NCBI GenBank assembly: GCA_947683625.1
Contig: CANTUR010000919.1
Span: forward strand, 82,424-146,423
Direction: 5' to 3'
DNA: 64,000 nt
Source of the DNA: Mallotus nudiflorus
Lineage: Eukaryota > Streptophyta > Magnoliopsida > Malpighiales > Euphorbiaceae
Shown here one piece after another: positions 10,985 through 22,585 of the stretch (position 1 is its first letter; each line of letters starts with the position of its first letter). The notes below the pieces were generated by a model, which did not search any database, had not been told where the DNA came from, and saw only the letters and a program-made list of their open reading frames with translations. A program made the translations under genes and the position numbers.

Positions 10985-11400
10985 TGGAGCATCTGCCATT
11001 TGATTGTCATCTTTTGATAGATGGATAAAAAGACATTTGGTGAAGTTCTTTATTAAAGTCCTAAAATAGCAGACGTAGGGTTTTAGCTTTTCCTCCTTTA
11101 CTTCCCATTCTTTATTAGCCTAACTAATAACCAACATCGAATCCCCATATACTAACAACTCCTTTGCTCTAACTGCCATTATTGCTTCCACTCCATGAAT
11201 GCATGCCTCATACTTAGCCATATTATTGGTTACTTTTAAATCCAGTTTCTTGGCCATCAGTATGGTTTCTCCTTCTGGCATAATAAGGATCACACCTAAT
11301 CCAGCTCCTTTATTATTTATAGCCCCATCAACTACAATTGCTAGATTCTTATCTGGAAATTCTAGGTTCCATGGTTCATCGCCCTCTATGCTTTCTATGC
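10985..11400 (-). pseudogene. Second (archaeal-type) RNase H domain of element C
   Basis: The frame reads VVDGAINNKGAGLGVIL (about 11340-11290), NNMAKYEACIHGVEA (near 11210), VYGDSMLVISQANKEW (near 11140) and QMADAPAM (near 11000). The Asp, Glu, Asp and Asp positions of an RNase H active site are all present. A second RNase H between the gypsy RNase H and integrase is a hallmark of Tat-lineage elements. It appears better preserved than the counterpart in B, which has lost the Glu. Confidence 0.83.
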
Positions 11401-11479
11401 TAGGAATTTTGCTACTCCCTCCCTTTGATAACCTTTATGGTAATGTACTCTATATTGAATTCAGTTAGGAGTATGAGTC

Positions 11480-11830
11480 ATCAAGAAATCCTTCCAATCA
11501 AAGCAGGTGTTTGCAGTAAGTATCTTAAGGGATCTATCTTTGAAATAGCCTAAACCCTATAAGACTAAAAGTAATGCCTCAATTTTCTTATTGCCCAAAT
11601 CATTATCAAACATGTCTTTTCCATAAAATCATACTTTTCTTCATATGGAATTAACTTTTTACTAAGGTAATACACTGCATGATCTATCCCATCCAGTCCT
11701 TCTTGAGCTAACATTGCCCCCATTACCTTTTCCTCTAGAGTAAAATACAAAATTAATGGTTTACTTTGCCTTGATGGTCTCAGTACAGGTGGATTAGTGA
11801 GATATTCTTTTATCTTATTAAAGGCCTTTT
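11480..11830 (-). pseudogene. Gypsy-type RNase H domain of element C
   Basis: The open part 11565-11750 reads LEEKVMGAMLAQEG and AVYYLSKKLIPYEEKY, ending AIRKLRHYF. This is the RNase H-like domain that follows RT in Ty3/gypsy elements (consensus SRxLxxxExxY). It is joined to RT upstream and is cut by stops at both sides. Confidence 0.83.
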
Positions 11831-11879
11831 AACTATCATCGTTCCACTCTACAGGTTGATCTTTTCTCAACAGCTTAAA

Positions 11880-12960
11880 GATTAGGTCATAAATATTAGT
11901 AAGCTTTGCAATGAACCTACTAATATATTATAAACTACCAATAAACCCTCTCACTTCATTCTTTATCTTTGGTGCTGGCATTTCTTGAATAGCTTTCACT
12001 TTATCCGGATCTACTTTGATTCCTCCATTACTAACTATATGCCCCAACAGCTTCCCTGAAGTAACTCCAAAAATGCATTTCTTCAGGTTGAGTCTCAGAT
12101 TATACCTCTTAATGCATGCCAAGGACTTTTCCAGTGCTTCAAAGTGTCCCTCTCTAATTTTTGGCTTGACCATCATGTCATCTACATACACCTCAACTTC
12201 CTTATGCTCATGTAATGGAAAAGAGCGATAGCTACCTTTTGGTATGTTGCGCCCACATTTTTCAACCTAAAAGGCATAACCTTATAACAATAGGTCCCCC
12301 CATTTTGTAATGAAAGCTATCTTGATCTTATCCATAACTACCATCATTATCTAAAAGAATACATTGCACTTAATGCCACACAATTTACTATGACATCGAT
12401 GTGGGGTAAAGGAAAATCATCTTTCAAACATGGTTTATTTAAATCTCTGAAATTGACACACATATGCACCTTACCATCTTTCTTGGGTATCGGGACTATG
12501 TTTGCTAGCCATTGGGGGTAATCTACTACTTTTAAGAAGTTAGCCTAAATTTGTTTAGCAATCTCCTCTCTTATTTTCTCATTCCACTCTAGTCTTAGCC
12601 TGTGCAATTTCTGTTTAACCATTTTTATCTCTAAATGAGTTGGAATATGAGGCTTTGCAATTTCCTTGTCTAAACCTAGCATATCTTCATAAGTCTAAGA
12701 AAATACTACCTTTCTTTTATTAATATTCTCTTAAAATTTTCCCTCTCTTCAGGAGTTACATCATGTGATATATAAATATTCTTTGGATTATCATTCGTGC
12801 CATGTTAAATGAATCAAATTGAATTGAATTAATGTTAAACATGCATGAACGATCAAAATTATAATGCACAGATCTATTAGGATGTACGTCACACAAGTAA
12901 GCAAAACTAGCATTCATATCATTGACCATGGAAAAAAACACAGTTTTTGTCGTCATATAG
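11880..12960 (-). pseudogene. Reverse transcriptase of element C
   Basis: The N-terminal linker (12756-12956) reads FSMVNDMNASFAYLCDV. It is followed by YPQWLANIVPIPKKDG, then VNFRDLNKPCLKDDFPLPHIDVI (about 12530-12390), and the active-site segment MYVDDMMVKPKIREGHFEAL (12191-12130). Next come LNLKKCIFGVTSGKLLGHIVS and DPDKVKAIQEMP. The YVDD box is intact. The copy is broken by frameshifts around 12230-12400 and by stops. RT copies the element RNA from a tRNA primer. Confidence 0.87.
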
Positions 12961-13499
12961 ACTAGACGTTATTACATAAGTTTCTTTATAAAAAAACATC
13001 ACTAAAACTATTACTAATGATAGTAGCTAAATCCTAGGTTGGCTCCTCTTCAGGTGGCAGACACAACAACTCTTCAATAATAATATCACCTATCCTCTCA
13101 GCTAGCTGCTTCATCACTTCCTCTTTGTTATCCTATACCAAGTTCTCCATAATCTGCACTTTGAAGATCTCGAACCTAGGAATGCCTTTTCCAGCAACAT
13201 TGACATATTCCTTAGCACCTAGATAGTACTTGCCTTCCCCTAGCTTGATAAAATTCTCACTCATCGGCCTGATTCTCCCAAGGGATTATTTATTTTAGTC
13301 TTTCCCTTCTTCCTTCCTCTTTTGCTACCAGGTTTTGTTTCAGTGCACCCTAATCCTTTGGTGTCGCCTTAACTTCTGAATTATAGGGGTTTAGGGCTTC
13401 CTGCTCATTTTTTCCTAGCCACTATCCATGTTGATAATTCATGCTCTTCATCATCTTTATAACTCTTGGGTCCATTTTAGTTCCATCAAATATCCTAGT

Positions 13500-13890
13500 A
13501 ACTTGGAAACCAGGAGGAATGCACACTTGCTTCTATTTCTCTAGTATGGCTGCCACAACTACACTAGTTTTATCTTTTATAGTCACAACTTCTCCTTTAT
13601 GAGGGGATTTTATCTTTTGGTGCATAGTTGAGGGTACCCCTCCTAGAGCATGGAACCATGGCCTTCCTAAAAGCAAGGCATATGTGACAAGGATGTCTAA
13701 TATAGTGAACTCAACGGTGGATTCCATAGGTCCTATTTTAACCAGAGCTTGGAATGTCCCCTCCACATTCCTAGTGTAGGATCTGATTATTGGATTTAAA
13801 CCTATTAAGTCATTAGCTTTCAAACCCAAATTAGGCAAGATCTTCAACAAACACACATTAATAGTAGAACCATCATCAACCATTGCAAAG
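13500..13890 (-). pseudogene. Aspartic protease of element C
   Basis: The open frame 13533-13883 begins MVDDGSTINVCLLKIL, where VDDGS stands for the D-[TSN]-G-[S] active-site loop of Ogre-like proteases. It continues with a VEGTFQALVKIGP strand, then LLGRPWFHALGGVPSTMHQK. This last block is highly characteristic of the gag-pro region of plant Tat/Ogre elements. A stop separates it from the frame above. The protease would mature Gag and Pol. The segment 12960-13500 between protease and RT is a degenerate linker without named domains. Confidence 0.82.
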
Positions 13891-13895
13891 TTGGT

Positions 13896-16350
13896 TCACT
13901 TCCCTTTCACTTCAGCTAGGATAAATAATGCTTTGTTATGATTTCTTCCTTCCAATGACAAATCATCATATGAGAACATTATTAGCCCATGTTTCTTTTC
14001 TATAACCCTTGCTACCATAGCCTCAGGTGTAGCTACTGTTTCAATGTTCATGTTTGATAGAGCTTTAATGAGAGCTCTTCTATGATTGCCTAACTGCATT
14101 AGTAGCTCCCAAATGCTGACATTTGCCTTAGCCTTCTTAGCTATTCCAAAATCAGGTCTTTTTTTCTCCTCCTTCTGTTTCTGCATCCTTTACTTCTTCT
14201 ATTTCTACGACTCTCTTAATTTTATTTTCTCCTGCTTTGTAATTCCTCCCACAACATGATTCGCATTGGGGTTATCACTTCATACATCAAGACTAGCGAG
14301 ACTTTCCTCGTCAGAGTCATATAAGATGTCTACAACCCCAATAATCTAGACCCTTTTTCCACACTTCCACTGTGTACATTTCTTTTCTCTCCATGTCAAG
14401 CATTTTCAGATGCTCACTTAGTAGCTCCTCAATCCCTTATTTAGGAGTTAAGGACCCTTTACTCTCTTCTTTGAACTCATCACCCCATCCTGTAGGCATA
14501 ATCTCCTCAAGAGGTATGTCAACAGAAGCTAGTTTTGAATAGAATACTCTATAATCAAATTTTCTTGAGGGCTACCTTAACAAATCCTCAACTCCTCTTT
14601 GTGACTATTCTAGAGTTTTAGATTCTTTTTCTTCTTCTGTTAGCTCATTATCAAACTCATCACTCAATCCTAAAGGCACTATTAATTTAACTGGGATATC
14701 AACAGAGGGTGGTTTGGGAGTAGAACACTTTGTAATTGAATTTATTTAAGGTTTATCCTAGCAAATCCTCAACTCCATTAGAGGCATAAGAAGATTCCTT
14801 ACTATTTATAGAGTTTAGGTTTTTAAAGGAGTATAACACTTCCTCCTCGTTAACTCCTGAGTTAATCATCATGGTGGCTAGTGGTGGGACATTTCGGTAG
14901 TCTGGAAAGGATTGTTTGGGTTAGGATTTGATTTTTCAAGGTCTGTAATTTTTTCAGAGTTTATCAAGTTTTAGATTTCATGTTTAAGGCAAATACAGGT
15001 ATTTGTGGAATGACCAGCTACTTGGTGAAACTTACAATAACTATTAAGGTTATAGCCTGGGACATTTAGGTTAGGTGGTTTGGAAAAGGTTAAAGGTTAG
15101 AGTAGACCTTTCTAAATTAATTGGTCTAGGACTTTTGAGAGTTTTTGATTGAAGTTGGAGAATCTTTTATGCAACTGAACTGTGTGCACCTCCATAGCTC
15201 GGCTAGTACTTCCTTGTTGTGTGCCCCCAATTGAGTAATTTCGGGTTCTGGTGCCTCTAGAGCTTTTGTTCTTTTCATTATCTATTTCTTTAGCTTATAG
15301 ACCATCATCATATAGGTCTATGGATGTTTTGGGGTTCATCATCTACAATTTCTCAACTAGATTAGGTGATACATTACGAACTATCATCCTAACCTGATCT
15401 TTCTTAGCCAACCTATTCTTTATCAGTCTTGATTTATTCATGAACTTGATTATGAAATTAGAAAAGGATTCATTTGATTTTTGCTTAGTCAATTCCAAAT
15501 CTCTGATGGACACTTCCAATCTAGTGTTATAATTATACTGTTTCAAAAAAGTAGTACACAATTCTTTCTAGTTAGCCCTGATAGATTTTTCCAGGTCATG
15601 ATACCAGTTACAGCCATCCCATCTAAAGATAACATAAATAACCTAGTGATTACTACTAATAGGGCTTTAGTAGTACTCATAATGGTTGTGTACTGACTGA
15701 GATGAATCCTTAGGTCTCCTCTTCCATTAAATTTCTACTGCTGCGACATTTTGAACTTATCATGTAGCCTATCATCTTCTATTTATAGCATCTCATCAAA
15801 GTCAAATGAATATCCCATGCCTTATCCCCTAATAAGCTCCTCCATCCTGGAAATCTTCTGGTTCAGTGCTCGCATGTGCTTGGACTCATGGTCTTGTGCC
15901 AATTCAAGTGATTCTTTCCTTGCTTTCTCTACCATGTAGTCTTCAACATTCTGAATCTTCACATCAACGTATGGATTTTTAGCAATAGGTGAGCATCTGT
16001 AGTAAGGGGGATAGTTGTAGCAGCAAGTGGTTAATCAATTATAGGTGGTGGTATGATAGCAGTAACAGGTTGCATCAGTCCAAATAATGCTTGTCTCAGT
16101 TCATCTTGCATCATAGCCCTCATGTCATCCATCAAATCTCCCTTGATATCTTCTAAGGTCCAGTTCCCTCCTTGTTGTTGTTCCATCTCTATAGGTTTAG
16201 CTTCTAAGTAAAGCAAATTGATAGGACTCTTCTCTAGTATGTGCAGGATCTCTTCTACTATAGCTTTAGGACTTAAATTTGTCCTTCGTAGTCTACCACA
16301 TTTCCGTCCCTAAATACAAGAAGACCTAGGTGAATCTATAATGGCTGTAA
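13896..16350 (-). pseudogene. Gag and gag-pro linker of element C
   Basis: Reading leftwards from about 16350, the N-terminal part includes GGNWTLEDIKGDLMDDMRAM and LMQPVTAIIPPP (16216-16040). The capsid-like domain follows (TFLKQYNYNTRLEVSIRDLEL, 15561-15343; NVSPNLVEKL). A zinc-knuckle-like CKFHQVAGHSTNTC sits near 15030-14985, then a linker ending FSYDDLSLEGRNHNKALFI (14186-13896) just before the protease. It matches the gag of element A in order and wording. Gag forms the cytoplasmic particle that packages RNA. Many stops and frameshifts make it nonfunctional. Confidence 0.82.
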
Positions 16351-17101
16351 AATAAGGTGTCAATATGATGTTTCTAATGCATGTATGCATGATGCATGTG
16401 CTATGCAACAAGTAATAAGTAACAAGTGTCAATCAAATGTACAATATACATCCTTCTAACCTTATTCCTCCCACACACGTATTCGATGGAAAGTTTCTTT
16501 TCTTAGGATTTTTAGTCTTGAACTTAATATCAACAAGGGATATCAAGAATCGACGTACATGCCAAATCTCTCTTAAAGCAATAAAAGCATGGAAATAATA
16601 TTTCTAGGTATAAAGGTCTAGCCTAATCTTTATTAGCCCAAAAGGCTAATTAAAGTATGGGCTTGGGCTTTTATAGATAGAAATACATCATAACAACATA
16701 CACAAGAAATTTGGGTAAATCTTAAGGGAAGTGACTAAGCCATTATATATGGTTAGAGTCTGATGAAAATTTAAGGTTCCCTTAGCAATATGCTCTCCTT
16801 TAAGACTTAAGTTACAGGCCAAGGTCAAAGGGGCCCAACATCCTTTGCAAACTTGAGAGAAGATTACCCCTTTTTAGGACTTGGGTTACAGACTCTAGTC
16901 AAATGAGCTCGGTAATCTCTTTTTAATTAAGTTAAGGCTAAGAGTGATGGTTAGCCAATTTACAACTCCATAAAGCTAGAGGAATCATAGACTCATAAAC
17001 CAACACCATCGGTTTAATAGGGACATGTAGAATGAATGCAAGAATAAAATAGTAATGAATAAAATAATTTTAAAGAATACAAGTAGAATCAGTATCTTTT
17101 A
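16351..17101 (-). other. 5' leader (untranslated) of element C
   Basis: This stretch between PBS and gag is homologous to the leaders of A (27919-28600) and B (38686-39290). The shared sentence-like block runs from the PBS through a segment near 16640-16700 and a segment near 16480-16560. No gene is seen. Packaging or dimerisation signals could lie here, but none can be named. Confidence 0.7.
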
Positions 17102-17119
17102 TCCCTAGTGGAGTCGCCA
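17102..17119 (-). other. Primer binding site of element C
   Basis: On the minus strand TGGCGACTCCACTAGGGA lies one base after the LTR end (ATTACA). It has the TGG start expected for pairing with the CCA end of a tRNA. This PBS type is the one usually assigned to tRNA-Arg in Ogre elements; that assignment is recalled, not computed. Confidence 0.85.
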
Positions 17120-17120
17120 T

Positions 17121-19291
17121 TGTAATGGCGGGCTTTAGCACACATCTAAGATTTTAGCAACCGCGACACTGTTTGGGCTTAGGACCTTAGGGACCACACT
17201 AACCATTATCACAAAGACATGATGTGGAAATGAGGAGTTGCCACTCAGGGTAATAACTGGGAAAAATCATTTTGGTGGTACTCGATTCTCTAAAAGAAAG
17301 CTGGCACTACAACTAGGAGATTCTAGGAATGGAATACTAACTACTTTCAGTCTTGTGTTCATTTAGAATTACTTTATGAATTACTATCTTATTCTCTAAT
17401 TACATGCAATTTTATTTAAACCCTAATTAAACATCCATTTAACCCAAAGGCAACAAGTCATAAAATTACATGTAAAAAATGCATACAAAAGGCAACGTCC
17501 CTATGTCTAAACTAGATTAATTTTATCAATTAAAGTTAGGTAATTCTACATAGTTTATTTATAAGTAAAATGGACTAGAGATTGACCTACATTTTAATTG
17601 AATTAGTGAACCCAAATCTACTTATTTTAATTAACTAAGGAAATAAGCCTATTATTTACAACTTTTAAAGAAAAAATTAGTTTATTAAGTGGGTCTAAGT
17701 CTAATTTAATTTTAACTCAAAAAATGGAGCCTAAGTCTATTCATTTTAAAAGAAATGAAATTGATAGGTGGAGCTAAATCTAAGTTAATTTTATTAACTA
17801 AAAATGGGCCTAAATCTAAATTAACCTAAATGGGCCTAAATTGATTTTAAAATTAATTAAACCTAAAAATCCAATTAAAAATCCTATTTATTAAATGGGT
17901 TGACACTACCGTGGGCTTGGAGACCAAAGAGAATAAAAACATAAAAACATGCCCAATTCAACAAACATCCTAAAAATAAACCAAAATAATAATTTTTACA
18001 TGATTTTTCTAAGAATCCCTAATTCAATTTCATGCAACCCTAAAATTAATCTACTGCCATCATTGATTTTAATTGAATTTTATCAAATTGAGCCTAGATT
18101 ACTAATCAATTTTTAGTGCAGAGAATTAAAATTCCATTAATTTCCCTCTACTGGGGCTATTACAAACTACAATGCAGGAAATTAAAGCAAATTAATTACA
18201 ACCCAATAAAAGCCATGAACAAAACACTGCAAAAAATAATAAATCCTAAATTCTATAGGGATTTCACAAAACTTAGTCCATGGCATCCCATGGATTCTTT
18301 AATATTGTCAAAATCTCACAATACCAACCTTACATATAGAGCACCACAGGACATCAATAAAAAAACAAAAAAATTAATCAGTAACAAATCAATGAAGAAA
18401 TAAAAAAAAAAGAAATCAAATCAAAATAAAAAGAAAAAGAATAAAAGGTGTTGTGCAAATGCTCTTTAAATGCCCCTTAGATTGGGATTGTCGCCATTTT
18501 GAGATTGACTCTGTTGTTTTTTCCTTGACTTTATGGACTTTTAAAAGCTAAAGAACGTATTTTTATTGATTTAAAACTTGTAGTATAAGGTCTATGTTTT
18601 TCAATCCACACTTTTTCTTTACAGTAGCTAATTAGGGTTTCTTTTTGCCTCTCTTTGGGTTTTTCCACAGCCCCTTTGCTTCTCTAGATTTTTTTACAGA
18701 CTTTGCCTCCCTAGCTTTAGCTCTTTTTCTCTTTCCTCTCTCTTTCTCTAGGTTTTGCACAATATCCCCCTTTTGGCTTTCAAAGTTAGACCTAGCAACC
18801 TCCAACCTGGTGATCATGTAGGCTCTGGATTTTTAATTTTTGAACTTTCAAAATCAAGAGATAGAGTTTTGAAAAAATCAAAGACTCACACACGTAGAGA
18901 CACGTGGTGTCCTAAACCAATGAAAAAATTAAGAAATGATGAAAAAATCAATTTTCAGCGTAAAAAACTAGCACTATGGAATGTTGATTTCCATCCTATA
19001 ATACTGATTGGCATTGCTTAATGCCAGTAGGCATTACACAATGACAGTCGACATTAAATGTCAGTCGACATTTATTTTTTTAATTAAATTATAAAAAAGG
19101 TCCTCCAAAGTTTCTACTTTTTGTAATTAAATCCATAAAAAAATAATTTTGTAATTAAATCCACAAAACATAGCAATTTAGTCCTTTAAATTGTAAAACT
19201 AGACATTAGAGATCAATTCTCAGTTAGATTTTCATCATAGGGGCTTCCGTCGAACGCGTGCACAATTGCATCCTGAAATTAGGTGCATACA
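17121..19291 (-). repeat. 5' LTR of element C
   Basis: On the minus strand it starts TGTATGCACCTAATTTCAGG at 19291 and ends ATTACA at 17121, giving 2171 bases. It matches the split 3' LTR at the window start, but with frequent differences, so the insertion is not recent. A cluster of short palindromes lies at 19000-19072. Its first ~20 bases resemble the LTR starts of the D/B/E/A family, yet the rest is a different subfamily. Confidence 0.87.
19000..19072. repeat. Cluster of 16-18 bp palindromes in the LTR of C
   Basis: Successive dyads read AATGCC/GGCATT (19020-19035), a degenerate AATGAC/GACATT (19040-19055) and AATGTC/GACATT (19057-19072), each around a 4-base centre AGT(A/C). The copy at 4509-4560 has a perfect 16-base palindrome AATGTCGATCGACATT. 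Confidence 0.75.
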
Positions 19292-19299
19292 AGTAGCTT

Positions 19300-19943
19300 A
19301 GGCAAAAAAAAGGCTACATACCTGAAGGAGAAGTAAATTGCATGAGAATTAATTCTGAATCGTAAAATTATCTAATCCAATGATAGTTTCAGCAAGTATG
19401 ACAGGCATAGGGTTTGCTCTTGCTTCCATTTGTTCTAGGACACTGACAATCCTTGTGTCAACATCTCCATGAGAATTCATTAGCAGAAATTGGGCGTACA
19501 AGCAAAAAAAGATAGTTTTAATCCAAGTAGCATTGTTCTAATCCCTGGTCTTATAAGAAGTAATCAGGGAAGAAAGACTGATAGTCCTAGAGTTATATAT
19601 GTACATATAGATGTTACCTAGGGGCATATTAAAGAATGCCATTAGTCTATCGGGGAATTGCATCTCAAGAATGGGAAGAGCAAATACAGTAGTTGAGTCC
19701 AAAGAATAGCCAAGAATAGCAGTAAACTCTTCGATTAATGGACACAGTTCTTGTCCATTAAATCTAAATACATGGTCCTTGACATCCCAGAAGGTAGCAA
19801 CAAGATGAAGAAAATTGGGGTCTATTTTTAGATGTTGAAGGGACTTTAAGGGACTGACATGAAAGGGTAGTAGTCTGTTTTAATCGTCTCCACTAAGGCC
19901 TTTGAGGAATTTCTTCATCAAATAAAGGGTGGCTTGTGTCATG
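19300..19943 (-). pseudogene. Antisense DUF7745-like gene of unit D, N-terminal exon
   Basis: From an ATG at 19943 the minus strand reads MTQATLYLMKKFLKGLSGDD, a stop, then NRLLPFHVSPLKSL. The diagnostic block TFWDVKDHVFRFNGQELCPL followed by IEEFTAILGYSLDS lies at about 19800-19700. FRFN(x)ELCPLIEEF is the style of plant DUF7745 proteins. The exon ends near 19314 in a CAG/GTATGT donor-like site. The following exon is cut off because element C inserted at 19291; its counterpart is preserved in B at 43450-43920. Function is unknown. The gene is antisense to the retroelement, like the PMD gene beside it. Confidence 0.55.
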
Positions 19944-20084
19944 ATGAAAACCAATAAAAAGAAGGATAGGAGACAATCCTTTTGGGCAAGCCCCTTACAT
20001 AAATTGAAAGGCTAATATAGATGGGATTAGGATTTTATGTTTTCAGATCGAAGTCAAGTTAGGAATGAGGATGGAAAAGAGCAA

Positions 20085-20240
20085 AGAACTAGAGTTGGAC
20101 TTCCGATTGAAAATTCAGAATTTCGATCAAAATTATAGAAATCCAATTGAAAATCCATAATTTTGATCAAAATTCTAGAAATTTGATAAAAAATCTATTA
20201 TTTTGATCGAATTTCCCAGATTTATGACAAGAAAAGACTT
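20085..20240. repeat. Palindromic AATTTCGATCAAAATT-type repeats, left cluster of unit D
   Basis: Four or five short units alternate 'gaaatccRATtgaaaatcc' and 'aatttTGATCaaaatt' forms, each nearly self-complementary. They lie just upstream of the DUF7745-like ATG (19943) in antisense direction. A second cluster with the same wording lies upstream of the PMD gene at 22430-22580. Confidence 0.65.
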
Positions 20241-20344
20241 CAGAGTTAGATCCAAAATAAAAAGTCCATAATTCATTCATAAAAGGTGAAACAGTTTTGA
20301 AATATTCAAAGTATAGTCATGTAAGCAAAAAATAAAAAGATAAA

Positions 20345-22345
20345 TCATCCTGAGCTTTAGTGTTTGGCCAAGGACTCCAGCCTCTAGCTAGATTGTTGTT
20401 TTGATCTGGGGGCATAAAATTCCCAACATCATGATCATTAAAGCCGAGACCAGCAAACTGTTTGTGAAGCCTCTTGTTCTTATGCTCCAGATTGTATCAA
20501 TAATAGTTAGAATCATGCACATAATGCATAACATGCATACATTTACATACTTGTTGTAAATACTAACCCTCCAACTATTTATGATATGCATAGTAAACAA
20601 TCTCTGGGATGAGGTGAGTCCATACAGATACTTCACCTATGCCCGAGGGATTTGTAAAATAATATGTACTAATTCAACAACAAGTGTCAGTTTGTGCAGG
20701 ATTGGAAATGCAAAATGCACTTACATGTGAAGCATCAGGAGGAGAAAAGCTAGGAATCTGAGCTATATCAAAATACATGTGTTGCTCAACAGGGGTCTGC
20801 ACCGCAGGAGCCTAGTAGTACATAGACCTATCAAGTGGGGGAACATCACCCATAATGGTACTTGAGGAAGTATCACCTCGAGCAGCTCTACTATGCTGAG
20901 TATACTCAACCTCATGCTCAGTCCTCTCAGCATCACCTCCATAGCAACATCAATAGCTTCTTCAACCTGTATAAAAAAGGGTAAATGTCATTTGCAGTGA
21001 TGGAAGAGAAAAAGTAAAATGGTGACAGTGAGGAACGATGACAAAAAGCATACCTTATCTGGATCTATAGGAACCTGCTCTAGGAGATTCTCTTAAATGT
21101 ACTCTGAATAGTAATGAGGATGCTCGAGCAGAGTCAAAGTGTCATATTCCTCAAGAGCTACTCTAAGTTTAGGACTAGTTATGTTGCAGCTCCTCAACAT
21201 TGAGGAGGGAATAGAAGAAGGAACACACCTCCTGGAAGGTCCCATATGCCAATGATAAACCTGCTCACTAAGATACCACATCTAGCAACCATAACCAGGA
21301 AGCAAAATCCTCATAGTCTTAAGCCTCACAGTTGTAGTCATGAAATTGTACCACTGGATGTCCTTGGCATCAACCTACCAATCTGATCTAACGTGCAAAT
21401 TCATTTAGATAAATTTAACTTTCATGATTAATTAAATGCTAAAAATTAGATTTATCTTACTAGGTCCCACGGTTGATCCCGATAAGTCTACAGATTATAC
21501 TTGATGTTAGCTAGATGAGAATAACCCCATCTCTACATTAAAGGAAGATCCCTGTCCAATCTAATAGCGCTGAAGCCTTGAATCACCCTGATCTCAATGC
21601 CCTAGATCTGGAAAATGAAAAATAGTCAAAATGAAAAGAAAGGGTTGTAAAAGAGCAAAAGGAGGTAGAAGACACATGGAAGATGTACATATAAGACATG
21701 CCAAAAGTTGCACATCATCACGATGCCTCTATAGACAGTACCCAGTCTATAGTAGAGATAAGTAAGAGTTACTGATCCCCAATCGAAAGTAGCGACTCTT
21801 GTAAGATCCTAAAAGGGACTAAGAAGAGTGATGCTAACCTTGTGACCAGTCACATATAAGAAGGTAGTGACTACCAGTATCAATAAGAAACATCTCACCT
21901 TTTGAAGGATCTGACGACGTGTGGTGGTAGGTAATCTCCTGAAACCCTGAATAAAAGAAGAAAGAAGCACGTTCTTTCGATTCTTCCATGTCGGAATGAA
22001 CCTGATCAAGTCGAGAACATAATGACTCCTAGCATCCTCTAGAAGAGTGCACCAGTGGATATCAAAGGGAATCGAGGCACCCCTGAAGGTGATCCCAGTA
22101 ATAACAGAGAAGCTTATGGGGGAAATAGTCAGCTCACTCACTTGTGTATGGAAGGTGTGAGTGGTATCCATCCACCTCTCGATAAGAGAAAAAAGTGAGT
22201 AATGGTTTGACCTACCTTGAGCATTCAGTAGAGTGGCAATGAAGCGTCGGAAGTTAGATGCCTAAATATGTTGTACTACCTCTCTAAATAAATCATGAAA
22301 GAGTTCCCGAGCCAAGTGAAAGCAACCTAAGAACTTCAGTGGTTT
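20345..22345 (-). pseudogene. Antisense PMD (plant mobile domain) gene of unit D with intron boundaries
   Basis: The minus strand reads SLIERWMDTTHTFHTQ then SELTISPISFSVITGITFRG (22205-22080), RFIPTWKNRKNVLLSS, and FDWGSVTLTYLYYRLGTVYRG (about 21785-21725). It continues with WYLSEQVYHWHMGPSRR (from 21278), ALEEYDTLTLLEHPHYYSEY, and a coiled C-terminal tail LEHKNKRLHKQFAGLGFND (about 20495-20440). A clean GT-AG intron of 87 bases (20967-21053, GTATGC...ATACAG) separates PIDPDK from VEEAIDVA. Another acceptor TTTTCCAG precedes ATCTAGGGC near 21608. Being antisense to the element protects introns from removal when the element RNA is spliced. Stops near 21808 show decay. Host relatives are MAIN/MAIL1. 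Confidence 0.75.
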
Positions 22346-22429
22346 CTAAACAAAATTTAGAAAATAACAGGATTAATTTCTTCATAAACTTTTAATTTTT
22401 ATCTTTAAAAAAAAAAGGATCAGAAGATT

Positions 22430-22585
22430 GGATTTCATATTGGAAATCTAGAATTTTGATCGGATTTCTAGATTTTCGATAGAAAATCCAGATTTTCAAC
22501 CAGATTTCAAAATTTCCAATCAGAAATCTAAAATTCCAATATAGAATTTATATTTTTGATTGAAAATCCATAAATCTAACTATAG
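22430..22585. repeat. Palindromic GATTTTCGATNGAAAATC-type repeats, right cluster of unit D
   Basis: About six alternating near-palindromes such as GATTTTCGATAGAAAATCC follow one another, upstream of the antisense PMD gene. The 22590-23200 stretch beyond is AT-rich with no recognised gene; frame 22588-22794 matches the same place in E (50028-50222) but resembles no family I know. Confidence 0.65.

Larger units (their letters stand above)
1..19291 (-). mobile_element. Element C: Tat/Ogre-type Ty3/gypsy retrotransposon, nearly complete, degenerate
   Basis: The element reads right to left. Its 5' LTR is 17121-19291, followed by the PBS (17102-17119), leader, gag, protease, RT, RNase H, a second RNase H, integrase, a long 3' region with antisense genes, the PPT (4786-4800) and the 3' LTR (4785 leftwards beyond base 1). 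A second RNase H and the PBS TGGCGACTCCACTAGGGA are marks of the Tat/Ogre lineage. All coding parts contain stops or frameshifts, so the copy is dead. It lies inside unit D: sequence right of 19291 resumes the 3' region seen in B and E. The left target-site copy is outside the window; the right copy would be AGTAG at 19292-19296. A solo LTR interrupts its 3' LTR. Confidence 0.88.

Noticed and set aside
18116..18403. 95-residue plus-strand frame in the C LTR
   Set aside because: The homologous stretch at 1-300 does not keep this frame, and it lies inside an LTR.
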